Source: Candidatus Eremiobacterota bacterium
GTDB lineage: Bacteria; Vulcanimicrobiota; CADAWZ01; Ess09-12
Direction of reading: 5' to 3'
NCBI GenBank assembly: GCA_031082125.1
Contig: JAVHLM010000047.1
Location: 593 to 41,947 of the forward strand
DNA: 41,355 bases
Of this stretch, positions 24,853 through 34,110 are shown one piece after another. The number at the start of each line of letters is the position of its first letter. Position 1 is the first letter of the stretch. Position numbers and translations under genes: made by a program. Below the pieces are notes generated by a model. That model saw only the letters and a list, made by a program, of their open reading frames with translations, made no database searches and was not told the DNA's origin.

Positions 24853-25015
24853 AGTTTGTGCCACATCGACGGAGCAGGTCAGAAATAAAAGGAGACTTGG
24901 GAAGTGTTCTGTAATGATTAAGGGGCTTTGATATGGGAACATTTGATAATCTTGTGACAAGAAGACAAAATACAAAGAAAAGTCTAGTGTGCAATATTTA
25001 TGATTAGGGTGTAAG

Positions 25016-25606
25016 ATGATTACTCCAAAAAAGAAAGTAACAATGAAGTGTGACGATGCATTTTTTGTCAATACTCAAATTTCCCATGAGAAAATATTTA
25101 CAGTCGGTGATTTCTGGAGATGGGCTTTTTCTGACTTACAGGATAATACTTTGAGGGGAGAGCTCGCAGAATTTATCGTGGCAAAGGCGCTTGGGATTAA
25201 AGTCCATGTAAGGGAGTCCTGGGCAAATTATGATCTTGAGACGGAGGATGGAATTCAAATTGAAGTAAAAGCAGGTGGATTTCTCCAGGCATGGGATCAG
25301 AATAAGCTGTCCAGCCCGGTATTTTCCAGACTTAAAGCGAGATCCTGGAATCCGATAGATGGCTATGATAAGGAGAAATCATACAGGGCTCATGTATATA
25401 TTTTCTGTGTGCAGACAGCAAAAACCCATGAGGAATATAATCCGTTGGATCTTTCACAGTGGGAATTTCGGGTGGTTTCAATGAAGGCTCTTGAAAAGCT
25501 TGATTTCAAGAGCCTTTCATACAGTTCACTTTGTAAGCTCTGTCCGGAGAAAGTTTCTTTTAATGAGTTACGTGAAACTATGTATAGAATAAAAATTGGG
25601 GTTTGA
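25016..25606 (+). CDS. Predicted PD-(D/E)XK nuclease inside the hsd operon
   Basis: 196 aa from ATG at 25016. Around residues 46-90 it shows RGELAEFIVAKALG then NYDLETEDGIQIEVKAGGF, with Glu49, Asp73 and Glu83-x-Lys85 in the spacing of a PD-(D/E)XK nuclease core. The rest has no recognisable domain. It sits between the TcmP module (163-nt gap) and hsdS (48-nt gap). It may be a third component of the TcmP module or a stand-alone nuclease. AT-rich like tcmP. The exact family was not recognised. Confidence 0.65.
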   Translation: MITPKKKVTMKCDDAFFVNTQISHEKIFTVGDFWRWAFSDLQDNTLRGELAEFIVAKALGIKVHVRESWANYDLETEDGIQIEVKAGGFLQAWDQNKLSSPVFSRLKARSWNPIDGYDKEKSYRAHVYIFCVQTAKTHEEYNPLDLSQWEFRVVSMKALEKLDFKSLSYSSLCKLCPEKVSFNELRETMYRIKIGV

Positions 25607-25654
25607 GGAACCTATATTAGACTGTGTTGAAATAGAGTTTTAAGGAGATGTGGA

Positions 25655-26947
25655 ATGAGAGATGAATGGAAAAAGTATAAATTGAGGGATGTTGCTAATA
25701 TTATTGATAGTTTACACAAAACACCTGATTACTCTGAATTCGGATTTCCTATGGTAAGAGTGACTGATATTAAGGAAGGCTTTCTTTCTTTGGAAAATGC
25801 CCTCTATGTCTCAAAGGAAGTTTATGAAGAATTCTCAAAAAAACACATATCTGAAAAAGGTGATATAGTCTTTTCCCGCGTCGGATCATATGGAATAGCA
25901 AGCTATGTGAATACAGATAATAGATTTTGTCTAGGGCAAAATACCGTTTTTATTTTACCTAACATCAATAGACGTTTTTTTTACTATTCACTTATAGCTC
26001 CTTCGACGAAAAAACAAATCGAGCGACTGGTTGTTGGATCAACCCAAAAGACAATTAGCCTAAAAAGCATTGGAGAAATTGAGTTCTACATACCCAATGA
26101 TAATACACAGACTCGCATTGCCTCTATATTCTCCTCATTTGACGATAAGATCGAGCTTAACCGCAAGATGAACGAAACACTGGAGGCAATAGCCCGCGCC
26201 CTTTTTAAGTCATGGTTTGTTGATTTTAATCCTGTGCGGGCGAAGATGGAAGGACGACAACCCGCAGGTATGGATGAGGAGACGACTGCTCTCTTCCCGG
26301 ATTCTTTCGAGGAATCGGAGCTAGGGGAGATTCCGAAAGGGTGGAGAGTGGGTAAACTGAGTGAGATCGGCGAACATATCCGACGTAATGTGCAACCCAA
26401 TAAGATAGAGCCAGAAATACCATATATTGCGCTTGAACATATGCCAAGATTCTGTATTGCTCTGTCTGATTGGGGAAACTCAAATGATTTGGAGAGTAAC
26501 AAGTTTCAATTCAAGAAGGGTGAGATTCTCTTTGGGAAACTCAGGCCATATTTTCATAAGGTTGGCGTTGCGCCGGTGGATGGAATATGTTCCACAGACA
26601 TAGTAGTGATGGCACCGAAATCAGAAAAATGGTTCGGTATATTACTCGGTCATGTTTCAAGCAATGAATTTGTAGAATACACAAATGCTGGTTCTACAGG
26701 TACTAAAATGCCGCGAACCAACTGGAATGATATGGCAAAATTTGAAATTGTGTTACCGCCAGAGAAACTTGCCGGAGTGTTTACCGAAAATATGAAACCG
26801 GCAATTAAACATATCATCCAATCGATTCACGAATCCCGTAACCTCGCCCAGATTCGCGACACGCTCCTGCCGAAGCTCCTGTCGGGGGAGATCCAGGTCA
26901 GGGAAGCGGAGAAGGCAGTGGAGAAGGCAGTGGAGAAGGTGCTTTAA
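25655..26947 (+). CDS. hsdS: Type I restriction-modification specificity subunit HsdS
   Basis: 430 aa with AAGGAG before ATG at 25655. Two target-recognition halves are visible: TRD1 (WKKYKLRDVANIIDSLHKTPDY...GDIVFSRVGSYGIASYV) followed by a conserved helix (RIASIFSSFDDKIELNRKMNETLEAIARALFKSWFVDF), and TRD2 (LGEIPKGWRVGKLSEIGEHI...GEILFGKLRPYFHKVGVAP) ending with a second helix (AQIRDTLLPKLLSGEIQV). It reads two half-sites of the target and holds HsdM and HsdR. The 5' half is AT-richer than the 3' half, suggesting TRD exchange. The C-terminus has a 12-bp repeat (GAGAAGGCAGTG twice, about 26909-26932) encoding EKAVEKAVEK. Confidence 0.97.
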   Translation: MRDEWKKYKLRDVANIIDSLHKTPDYSEFGFPMVRVTDIKEGFLSLENALYVSKEVYEEFSKKHISEKGDIVFSRVGSYGIASYVNTDNRFCLGQNTVFILPNINRRFFYYSLIAPSTKKQIERLVVGSTQKTISLKSIGEIEFYIPNDNTQTRIASIFSSFDDKIELNRKMNETLEAIARALFKSWFVDFNPVRAKMEGRQPAGMDEETTALFPDSFEESELGEIPKGWRVGKLSEIGEHIRRNVQPNKIEPEIPYIALEHMPRFCIALSDWGNSNDLESNKFQFKKGEILFGKLRPYFHKVGVAPVDGICSTDIVVMAPKSEKWFGILLGHVSSNEFVEYTNAGSTGTKMPRTNWNDMAKFEIVLPPEKLAGVFTENMKPAIKHIIQSIHESRNLAQIRDTLLPKLLSGEIQVREAEKAVEKAVEKVL

Positions 26948-26974
26948 GAATAGACAAAAGGGGGAGGTCTTTCT

Positions 26975-27343
26975 ATGGAACTGTCTGACAGCGCACACCT
27001 GCAGGGGATACGCGGGCTTTTGTCCGAGATTGTTGAGAACTATCAGGCAATTATCGGAGACAGGCTCTATGAGTTAATTTTGTTCGGCTCCTATGCGAAG
27101 GGCTGCCAGGAAAAATACTCTGATCTCGATATTCTGGCGCTGGTAAACGACACAGAAGAGCAAATCAGAAAATATGACAAGAAACTTGAGGACATCAATC
27201 ACGACCTTACTCTGCGCCATGAGATTCTGATCTCATGCATAATCACAAGATCCTCGCTGTTCAATGAATATAAAGATGCTCTTCCTTTTTACATGAATGT
27301 TGAGAAAGAAGGGATTCTGATCTATGAGCGATCCGCTGCTTAA
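26975..27343 (+). CDS. mntA: MNT-type nucleotidyltransferase (antitoxin MntA)
   Basis: 122 aa. The minimal nucleotidyltransferase motif GSYAKG(x7)D-x-D is clear: Gly38-Ser39, Asp50 and Asp52 in LILFGSYAKGCQEKYSDLDI. In MntA/HepT modules this enzyme inactivates the HEPN toxin by AMPylating it. The following HEPN gene overlaps it by 20 nt, the usual order. It starts 27 nt after hsdS on the same strand, so it is likely expressed from the restriction operon. Confidence 0.9.
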   Translation: MELSDSAHLQGIRGLLSEIVENYQAIIGDRLYELILFGSYAKGCQEKYSDLDILALVNDTEEQIRKYDKKLEDINHDLTLRHEILISCIITRSSLFNEYKDALPFYMNVEKEGILIYERSAA

Positions 27344-27734
27344 CCTGGCATTGCATCGATTGGAGAAGGCAAGAGAAGATATTGACTCTTCTGACGCGCT
27401 GCTGAAAATCAGTAAATTTGCGCAATCCATCAATCGCTCCTATTATGCGATGTTTCACGCGACAAGGGCAATTCTTGCCCTCGACAGATTTGACGCTAAA
27501 AAGCATTCTGCAGTTATTTCATTTTTAATTTTCAACTATGTAAAGGCCGGAAAAATAAGTGAAGGATTCAGTAAAATGCTTACCACCGCAGAGAAGATAA
27601 GAATCAACAGTGACTATGATGATTTCTATATCGCTGATAAAGAAACGGCGGAAGAACAGTTGAGCAACGCCAGAAGCTTTATTGAAATGGCAGAGGCGAT
27701 TATTGATGAAAAAAGGAAACGCCTGAATGGATAA
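27324..27734 (+). CDS. hepT: HEPN-domain ribonuclease toxin (HepT-like)
   Basis: 136 aa. An all-helical HEPN domain with RSYYAMFHATRA (Arg38-x6-His45), the family's RNase signature region. The adjacent Tyr residues are the kind of site modified by the partner nucleotidyltransferase in characterised pairs, though the canonical RX4HXY of HepT is not exact here. ATG at 27324 lies inside mntA, implying coupled translation. The predicted role is RNA cleavage when the antitoxin is lost or a phage infects. Confidence 0.88.
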   Translation: MSDPLLNLALHRLEKAREDIDSSDALLKISKFAQSINRSYYAMFHATRAILALDRFDAKKHSAVISFLIFNYVKAGKISEGFSKMLTTAEKIRINSDYDDFYIADKETAEEQLSNARSFIEMAEAIIDEKRKRLNG

Positions 27735-27948
27735 GACAGAGAAACGTGGATATAAGCAACTGTCCGGAAATAATGAATCCTCATCACAAGATCTGGAGGC
27801 TGCTGAACGGGCAGAGGATCAAGAGGACCTCAGGATGCTTGAAGAGATGAGGAAGAAAAAGCTTCATTTCAAGAAGCTGGATACCTTTCTGGGGGGATTA
27901 AAAACAATGCCTGAGGTATATCACCGGCATAGCGGAAAAGAGACCTGA
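27727..27948 (+). CDS. Small charged protein downstream of the HEPN toxin (73 aa)
   Basis: ATG at 27727 overlaps the HEPN stop by 8 nt (ATGGATAA), suggesting translational coupling. The protein is very hydrophilic, with an acidic helical middle (DLEAAERAEDQEDLRMLEEMRKKK) and a basic tail. No known domain was recognised. It could be an accessory factor of the MNT/HEPN pair or belong to the AAA/PIN pair, which starts 52 nt downstream. Short length makes it less certain. Confidence 0.5.
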   Translation: MDKTEKRGYKQLSGNNESSSQDLEAAERAEDQEDLRMLEEMRKKKLHFKKLDTFLGGLKTMPEVYHRHSGKET

Positions 27949-28000
27949 AATAGCTTGTGATTACCGCACCAAAAATGAATATTGAGGATGGAGCTTTATC

Positions 28001-29251
28001 ATGATCAAGCAAATTGAATTTGAAAACTGGAAAAGTTTCTCTCAATCCACCTTATACGTAGATCCGCTCACTGTTTTGATCGGCACAAACTCAAGCGGTA
28101 AATCCAATGCTCTCGACGGCTTCCAATTTCTTCTTCGCATCACGCAGGGAAAAGAAATCAAAGCATCGCTTGCAGGTGAGACACTTCTTACTCCTATCAG
28201 GGGTGGTGTTGAATGGGCCTCACTCAGACCTCATAATCGTTTTACCGTAAAGGCAATGATTGGTGGAGACACAGAACAGACAGATTATTCCTATACAATT
28301 ACTGTTGAAACGCATCCTGAAGTCCAACTTGCAGCCGAGTCTCTTACAAGAATAAAGTACAGACCAAGGACTAAGACAACCCCCTATGAGCTTACTCTCT
28401 TCAAGACGGATCCCGTGCGGCATGAGGGCCCCGCAATTATCGCCAGGCTCTATAATGAAAAGAGAGGAGCTCCACGGGAAGTCAGCAGGCAGAGAGCGGT
28501 AATCAATCAGATTGGCGCCTATCCATTGAGAAAAGAGATCACTGAAGGAATAAAAGCGGTATCTCAGGCGTTACAGAATATTTTCATACTTGATCCGATT
28601 CCTTTCAATATGAGGAATTATTCTCCTTTATCGGAAACATTGCAAAGCGATGCATCGAATATCGCGGGAGTGCTTGCAGCTCTGACGGATAGTGAAAAAA
28701 ATAGAATAGAAGCGACACTCACTGACTATGCCAGGCATTTGCCAGAGAGAGACATCAGGAGAGTATGGTCGGAAAAGGTGGGGAGATTTGAAAGCGATGC
28801 CATGCTGTACTGCGAAGAAGAATGGGTTTCCAATAAAGAAACGGTTACAATTGATGCAAGGGGAATGTCTGATGGCACGCTTCGGTTCCTTGCAATAGTC
28901 ACTGCATTACTCACAAGGCCAAAAGGAAGCCAGCTTATAATTGAAGAGATCGATAATGGCCTCCATCCCTCAAGGTCTGATATTCTTCTCAAGATGCTCA
29001 GAGAAATCGGAGCAGAGAGATCGATAGATGTACTTGTCACCACACATAATCCTGCATTGCTTGACGCTCTCAGCCCTGCGATGATGCCATATGTGCTCAT
29101 CGCTCATAGGGATCCAAAAAGTGGATTCAGTATGCTTACCCCACTTGAAGATATCAGTGATCTTCCCAAGCTCTTTGCACGAGGCTCTCTAGGAAAACTG
29201 ATAGCTGATGGCTCCCTGGAGAAAAGCCTTACAAGGGAGGCTGCACGATGA
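28001..29251 (+). CDS. AAA-family ATPase (OLD/RecF-like SMC fold), partner of a PIN protein
   Basis: 416 aa from ATG at 28001 with GGAG upstream. Walker A is GTNSSGKSN (28-36), preceded by IKQIEFENWKSFSQSTLYVDPLTVLIG, the start typical of AAA_21/OLD-like ATPases. The ABC-type signature is in SDGTLRFLAIVTALL, Walker B is QLIIEEIDNGLHP, and the switch is VLVTTHNPALLDAL. No TOPRIM nuclease domain follows, so it is not an OLD nuclease by itself. The stop overlaps the start of the PIN gene (ATGA), so nuclease activity may be supplied by that partner. Related ATPases act as sensors in Septu, Gabija and retron systems. Confidence 0.88.
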   Translation: MIKQIEFENWKSFSQSTLYVDPLTVLIGTNSSGKSNALDGFQFLLRITQGKEIKASLAGETLLTPIRGGVEWASLRPHNRFTVKAMIGGDTEQTDYSYTITVETHPEVQLAAESLTRIKYRPRTKTTPYELTLFKTDPVRHEGPAIIARLYNEKRGAPREVSRQRAVINQIGAYPLRKEITEGIKAVSQALQNIFILDPIPFNMRNYSPLSETLQSDASNIAGVLAALTDSEKNRIEATLTDYARHLPERDIRRVWSEKVGRFESDAMLYCEEEWVSNKETVTIDARGMSDGTLRFLAIVTALLTRPKGSQLIIEEIDNGLHPSRSDILLKMLREIGAERSIDVLVTTHNPALLDALSPAMMPYVLIAHRDPKSGFSMLTPLEDISDLPKLFARGSLGKLIADGSLEKSLTREAAR

Positions 29252-29760
29252 GAAAAGTGATTGTCCTTGACACTTCTGTGATGTGTGCCTTTCTTGAGGT
29301 TCCGGGCAAGGAGACATGTATGAACGGAGATCTGAGATGGGACAGAGATCGTGTTGAAGAATATCTAAAAAGTGAGGAGCAAGAGGGCACCACTCTGGTT
29401 CTTCCTATTGCAACAATTATCGAGACCGGTAATCATATAGCACAGGCACCTTCTCAAAGATACGAAAAGGCAAAAAGCCTTGTTGAATTACTTGAAAAAG
29501 CAGTAGATGAAGAGACTCCCTGGGCTGCATTTACTGAGCAGAAAAACCTTTGGACGGAGAAGAGCCTCAGAAAGCTCATCAATGAGTGGCCTGAGCTGGC
29601 TTCAAGTAGATTATCAATGGGTGATGCCACAATAAAAGATGTAGCGGAGTTCTATGCCCAGATGGGATATAGAGTGGAGATTTTCACCGGTGATCAGGGC
29701 TTGAAGGGTTATGAGACGCCCATCCCTCCGTCAATACCCAGGAGAAGAAGAAATGCATGA
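29248..29760 (+). CDS. PIN-domain-like nuclease coupled to the AAA ATPase
   Basis: 170 aa; ATG at 29248 overlaps the ATPase stop by 4 nt. Acidic residues of a PIN-type active site are in the expected order: Asp8 (VIVLDTSVM), Glu59 ([10 protein letters not shown]), Asp in SMGDATIKD and Asp in FTGDQGL. PIN domains cut RNA, or DNA in some systems. The C-terminus is basic (PRRRRNA), suggesting nucleic-acid binding. The gene in turn overlaps hsdR by 4 nt. Pairing with a large ATPase instead of a small antitoxin argues for a defence effector rather than a VapC toxin. Confidence 0.82.
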   Translation: MRKVIVLDTSVMCAFLEVPGKETCMNGDLRWDRDRVEEYLKSEEQEGTTLVLPIATIIETGNHIAQAPSQRYEKAKSLVELLEKAVDEETPWAAFTEQKNLWTEKSLRKLINEWPELASSRLSMGDATIKDVAEFYAQMGYRVEIFTGDQGLKGYETPIPPSIPRRRRNA

Positions 29761-32700
29761 CTAAGGCATTTTCGGAGTCCGTCCTTGAAGAGGCCTCACT
29801 GGCCTGGTTTTCGGAACTGGGCTACACGGTCCTGCCCGGCCCTGATATCGAGCCGGAAAAGCCGGGGGCTGAGCGAAGGGATTTTCGGCAGGTACTGCTT
29901 ATGGGGAGGGCACAGGATGCCATTGCGCGGCTCAATCCCACCATCCCTCCTGATGCGAGGGAAGAGGCGCTCCGGAAGCTCACCCGCGCCGAAGCGCCCT
30001 CACTCATAGGGAACAACCGCCTCTTTCACCGGATGCTCACCGATGGCATAGGGGTGGAGTGCCGGCGGCCCGACGGCACAGTCGCCGGAGACAGGGTATG
30101 CCTCATTGATTTTGAGAATGTGGAGAACAACGACTGGCTCGTGGTGAACCAGTTCACCGTGGTGGAGGGGCAGTTCACCAGAAGGCCCGACGTGGTGATA
30201 TTCGTGAATGGCCTTCCACTTGCCGTGATAGAGCTGAAAAATCCGGCAGACGAAAACGCCACTGTGTGGAGCGCCTTCAACCAGCTCAAAACCTATCTTA
30301 AGCAGATCTCCTCGCTTTTTGTATATAACGAGGTGCTGGTGATATCCGATGGCGTCGATGCCCGGATGGGCTCACTTTCCTCCGACAGGGAGCGCTTCAT
30401 GCCGTGGCGCACCATCGAGGGCAATGAGGTGGCGCCGTCAGCTCTGCCGCAGCTTGAAGTGCTCCTGAAGGGCGTTTTCGAGCGCCGGCGCTTTCTCACA
30501 TACCTCAGGCATTTCATCGTCTTTGAGGATGACGAGAGCGGCGCGCCTCTCAAGAAACTCGCGGCATATCACCAGTTCCATGCGGTGAATACGGCCGTTG
30601 ACGAGACGGTGAGGGCCTCCAGGATAACCACCAGGGCGGAGGAAGTGCGTGATGATCCTGGAGTTTTTTATGCCGGGAAAGCGCCCGGCAGTGCTGAAGG
30701 GGATCGCCGCTGCGGTGTCGTGTGGCATACCCAGGGATCAGGGAAAAGCCTCACCATGGCGTTCTATGCAGGGAGAGTCATACTGCACCCCGCGATGGAA
30801 AACCCCACGCTTGTTATCCTCACAGACCGCAATGACCTCGATGAACAGCTCTTCTGTACTTTCTCACGCTGCCGGGAGCTTCTGCGCCAGAATCCTGTGC
30901 GGGCGCAGAGCAGGGAAGAGCTCCAGGCGCTCCTCTCGGTCGCCTCGGGTGGCGTGGTCTTTACCACGATTCAGAAGTTCTTTCCCGAGGAAAAAGGCGA
31001 TCAGTACCCGGTGCTCTCCAGGAGGCACAACATTGTCGTAATAGCTGATGAGGCGCACCGGAGCCAATACGACTTCATAGACGGCTTCGCGCGGCACATG
31101 CGAGACGCCCTGCCTCATGCATCATTCATCGGCTTCACGGGGACGCCTCTTGAGCTTACCGACAAAAACACCAGGGCGGTATTCGGGGATTACATCAGTA
31201 TTTATGATATCCAGCGCGCCGTTGAGGACGGCGCCACCGTGCCCATTTTCTACGAGAGCCGCCTTGCAAGGCTGGAGCTGAAAGAGGAGGAAAAGCCCCA
31301 TATTGACACGGAGTTTGAGGAGGTCACCGAGGGCGAGGAGCTCCAGAAGAAGGAGAAGCTGAAGACCAAGTGGGCAGCACTGGAAGCCCTCGTGGGAACG
31401 GAGAAGCGCCTGGGCCTTGTCGCCAGGGACATCGTGCGCCATTTTGAAGACCGTCTCTCGGCGATGGACGGCAAGGCGATGATAGTATGCATGAGCCGCC
31501 GAATATGTGTTGAGCTTTACCACGAGCTGGTGAAACAAAGGCCCGAATGGCATAATGATGATGATTTAAAGGGCGCCATCAAGATCGTGATGACAGGCTC
31601 AGCGTCGGACCCCCTGGAGTGGCAGGGGCATATTCGGAATAAGGCAAGGAGAGAAGCCCTCGCAAAGCGCTTTAAAAACTCAACGGTTCCTTTCAAGATC
31701 GTGATTGTGAGAGATATGTGGCTCACGGGCTTCGATGTACCCTGCCTTCACACCATGTATCTCGACAAGCCTATGAAAGGCCATGGCCTTATGCAGGCTA
31801 TTGCAAGGGTGAACAGGGTATTCAAGGACAAGCCCGGGGGCCTTGTCGTTGATTATCTCGGGCTTGCCGACGCCCTCAAAAGAGCTCTCTCTGATTATAC
31901 GGAGAGCGGCGGCAAGGGAAAGACTGCGGTGGACCAGGAAGAAGCTGTGGCTCTTATGCTTGAAAAGTATGAGGTATGCTGCCAGATCTTCCACGGCTTC
32001 GACTGGACACCCTGGTACAAAGGGAAGCCCCAGGAAAAGCTCTCGCTTCTTCCCGCCGCCCAGGAGCACGTGCTTGCCCAGGAGGAAGGGAAAAACAGGG
32101 TTCTGAAATCGGTGACGGAGCTTTCCCAGGCCTTTTCCCTCGCAGTGCCTCATGAAAAGGCCATTGAGATCCGTGATGACGTGGGATTCTTCCAGGCAGT
32201 GCGCTCGGTGCTGGCGAAGTCATCGCCGGGAGCGGGAAAGCCCCCCGATGACCTCGATCATGCTATCCGCCAGATCGTCTCAAAGGCTGTCTCTTCTGAG
32301 GAGGTAGTGGACATATTCGCCGCGGCAGGCCTCAAGAAGCCTGATATCTCAATTCTCTCTGATGAGTTTTTGGCCGAGATCAAGGGAATGCCTCATAAAA
32401 ACCTCGCCGTTGAGCTTCTTCGAAAGCTCCTGAATGACGAGATAAAGGTAAGGGAGAAGAAATACATGGTCCAGGCCCGCTCCTTTGCCGAGCTTCTTGA
32501 GCGCTCGTTGAAGGCCTATAAGAACAGGGCCGTGGAAACCGCGCAGGTGATAGAGGAGCTTATCGCCCTTGCCAGGGAGCTCCGGGAGGCCCAGAAACGG
32601 GGCCAGAAGCTCGGGCTCTCAGATGATGAGCTGGCTTTCTATGATGCACTTGAGGTGAATGACAGCGCCGTGAAGATACTTGGTGATGAAACGCTTCGGG

Positions 32701-32900
32701 CTATTGCGCGTGACCTTGTGGAGGCGATGCGCGGCTCGGTGACTATTGACTGGACTGTGCGGGAGAATGTGAGAGCACAGATCAGGGTGAGAGTGAGAAG
32801 GATACTGAGGAAGCACGGCTATCCGCCTGACAAGCAGGAGAAAGCGACGCAGACGGTGCTGGAACAGGCGGAGTTGCTGTGCAAGGATTGGGTGGGGTAG
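29757..32900 (+). CDS. hsdR: Type I restriction endonuclease subunit HsdR
   Basis: 1047 aa, a normal length. ATG at 29757 overlaps the PIN gene stop by 4 nt. The N-terminal nuclease domain has [22 protein letters not shown], the D...E-x-K core. The superfamily 2 translocase follows, with Walker [15 protein letters not shown] as [11 protein letters not shown], motif [13 protein letters not shown], and later motifs ([35 protein letters not shown]). The C-terminal helical part binds the methylase. Together with HsdM and HsdS it makes the translocating restriction complex that cleaves unmethylated DNA far from the target. GC-rich and host-like, in contrast to the guest genes between it and hsdS. 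Confidence 0.97.
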   Translation: MTKAFSESVLEEASLAWFSELGYTVLPGPDIEPEKPGAERRDFRQVLLMGRAQDAIARLNPTIPPDAREEALRKLTRAEAPSLIGNNRLFHRMLTDGIGVECRRPDGTVAGDRVCLIDFENVENNDWLVVNQFTVVEGQFTRRPDVVIFVNGLPLAVIELKNPADENATVWSAFNQLKTYLKQISSLFVYNEVLVISDGVDARMGSLSSDRERFMPWRTIEGNEVAPSALPQLEVLLKGVFERRRFLTYLRHFIVFEDDESGAPLKKLAAYHQFHAVNTAVDETVRASRITTRAEEVRDDPGVFYAGKAPGSAEGDRRCGVVWHTQGSGKSLTMAFYAGRVILHPAMENPTLVILTDRNDLDEQLFCTFSRCRELLRQNPVRAQSREELQALLSVASGGVVFTTIQKFFPEEKGDQYPVLSRRHNIVVIADEAHRSQYDFIDGFARHMRDALPHASFIGFTGTPLELTDKNTRAVFGDYISIYDIQRAVEDGATVPIFYESRLARLELKEEEKPHIDTEFEEVTEGEELQKKEKLKTKWAALEALVGTEKRLGLVARDIVRHFEDRLSAMDGKAMIVCMSRRICVELYHELVKQRPEWHNDDDLKGAIKIVMTGSASDPLEWQGHIRNKARREALAKRFKNSTVPFKIVIVRDMWLTGFDVPCLHTMYLDKPMKGHGLMQAIARVNRVFKDKPGGLVVDYLGLADALKRALSDYTESGGKGKTAVDQEEAVALMLEKYEVCCQIFHGFDWTPWYKGKPQEKLSLLPAAQEHVLAQEEGKNRVLKSVTELSQAFSLAVPHEKAIEIRDDVGFFQAVRSVLAKSSPGAGKPPDDLDHAIRQIVSKAVSSEEVVDIFAAAGLKKPDISILSDEFLAEIKGMPHKNLAVELLRKLLNDEIKVREKKYMVQARSFAELLERSLKAYKNRAVETAQVIEELIALARELREAQKRGQKLGLSDDELAFYDALEVNDSAVKILGDETLRAIARDLVEAMRGSVTIDWTVRENVRAQIRVRVRRILRKHGYPPDKQEKATQTVLEQAELLCKDWVG

Positions 32901-32922
32901 TATCTTGAAATGTGAGGTTTAA

Positions 32923-34110
32923 ATGGCAGGTTCGATAAAAGCCATGGTTGAGGCTGAAATGTTAATATGGGCCAGAAAAAATTCCGGCCTTGATATAGAT
33001 ATGGCTGCGAAAAAAGCGCAAGTGAAACCAGAAAAATTAACGGAATGGGAAAATGGCAATGTAAGGCCCACCATAAAGCAATTGCGAAAGCTAGGAAAAG
33101 TTTATAAAAGGCCTATTGCCTTTTTTTACCTGCCAGAACCACCTCGGGATTTTCAGGCAATGAAAGATTGCAGGAGGTTTCCTGGAGTTACAGGCTTTTC
33201 GGTATCACCCGAGTTAATCTATGAAATTCGAAGGGCTTTCGAAAAAAGGGAGATAGCAATAGAGCTTTATAAAGCAATGGACAGCAAACCGCCGGAGTTA
33301 AAAGTAAAAGCGAGCCTCAGTGATGATCCTGAAAAATTGGGTGATCACCTGAGGAAGGTGTTAGATGTTAAATTTGAGGAACAGATTCAGTTTAAAAGCA
33401 GTTATGATGCTTTAAATTATTGGAGGAGCAAGGTAGAAGAAAGAGGGGTATTGGTATTCAGCGCCACAGATGTGAAAATCGAAGAAATGAGGGGATTTGC
33501 CATTGGAGAACCGCCATTGCCTGCCATTGTAGTAAACATAAAAGACAGCCCATATGGGAGAGTGTTTTCCATCATACATGAATTGGTGCATATAATTTTA
33601 AAAGAAAGCTGCCTTTGTGACTCTCATGATGCCGAAGATCTTCCACCGGAAAAAAGAGAAGTGGAAATATTCTGCAATGCAGTGGCTGGCTGTACCTTGG
33701 TGCCTCGAAGAAATATACTAAAAGAGGAACTTGTTGAGAAGAAAACAAACGCCTGTGAATGGACAGATGATGAGCTTAAAGGCTTAGCTAAGCGATATGG
33801 TGTAAGTAGAGAGACAATGCTTAGGAGGCTTCTTGAATACGGCAGAACAAATGAATCATTTTATAAGGAAAAACGGGCTCAGTTTATAAAAGAGTATACG
33901 CAACCCCAAAGAAAAAGGAAAAAGGCCATACCTCAGCCTTACCGTATTGCTATTAGTAAGGCCGGAAGGCCATTGGTTAAACTTGTTTTGAACAATTATT
34001 ACAAACAGACGATTACTTCAAGTGATGTCTCTGACTTCTTGGAAATAAGACTGAAGCATCTGAAAAAAATCGAAGACGAAGTTATGGGTCCAAATATAGT
34101 GATTGATTGA
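32923..34110 (+). CDS. XRE-family regulator fused to an ImmA/IrrE metallopeptidase
   Basis: 395 aa, GAGG before ATG at 32923. The N-terminal helix-turn-helix (residues about 11-65, MLIWARKNSGLDIDMAAKKAQVKPEKLTEWENGNVRPTI) is followed by the FFYLPEPP linker usual in this family. An ImmA/IrrE (DUF955) zinc peptidase domain has IIHELVHII, giving His219-Glu220-x-x-His223. Proteins of this kind repress and, on damage, cleave partners. The stop overlaps the start of the DUF4411 gene by one base (TGATG), the standard two-gene arrangement for this toxin-antitoxin-like unit. Confidence 0.92.
   Translation: MAGSIKAMVEAEMLIWARKNSGLDIDMAAKKAQVKPEKLTEWENGNVRPTIKQLRKLGKVYKRPIAFFYLPEPPRDFQAMKDCRRFPGVTGFSVSPELIYEIRRAFEKREIAIELYKAMDSKPPELKVKASLSDDPEKLGDHLRKVLDVKFEEQIQFKSSYDALNYWRSKVEERGVLVFSATDVKIEEMRGFAIGEPPLPAIVVNIKDSPYGRVFSIIHELVHIILKESCLCDSHDAEDLPPEKREVEIFCNAVAGCTLVPRRNILKEELVEKKTNACEWTDDELKGLAKRYGVSRETMLRRLLEYGRTNESFYKEKRAQFIKEYTQPQRKRKKAIPQPYRIAISKAGRPLVKLVLNNYYKQTITSSDVSDFLEIRLKHLKKIEDEVMGPNIVID

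Noticed and set aside
28001-29251. OLD-family nuclease or retron/Septu ATPase
   Set aside because: No TOPRIM domain in the protein and no HNH (PtuB) or reverse transcriptase partner beside it; the partner is a PIN-like protein.
21455-32900. BREX or DISARM locus
   Set aside because: The methylase, specificity and translocase motifs are those of a type I system, and no PglZ, BrxC or DrmA-type genes are seen.
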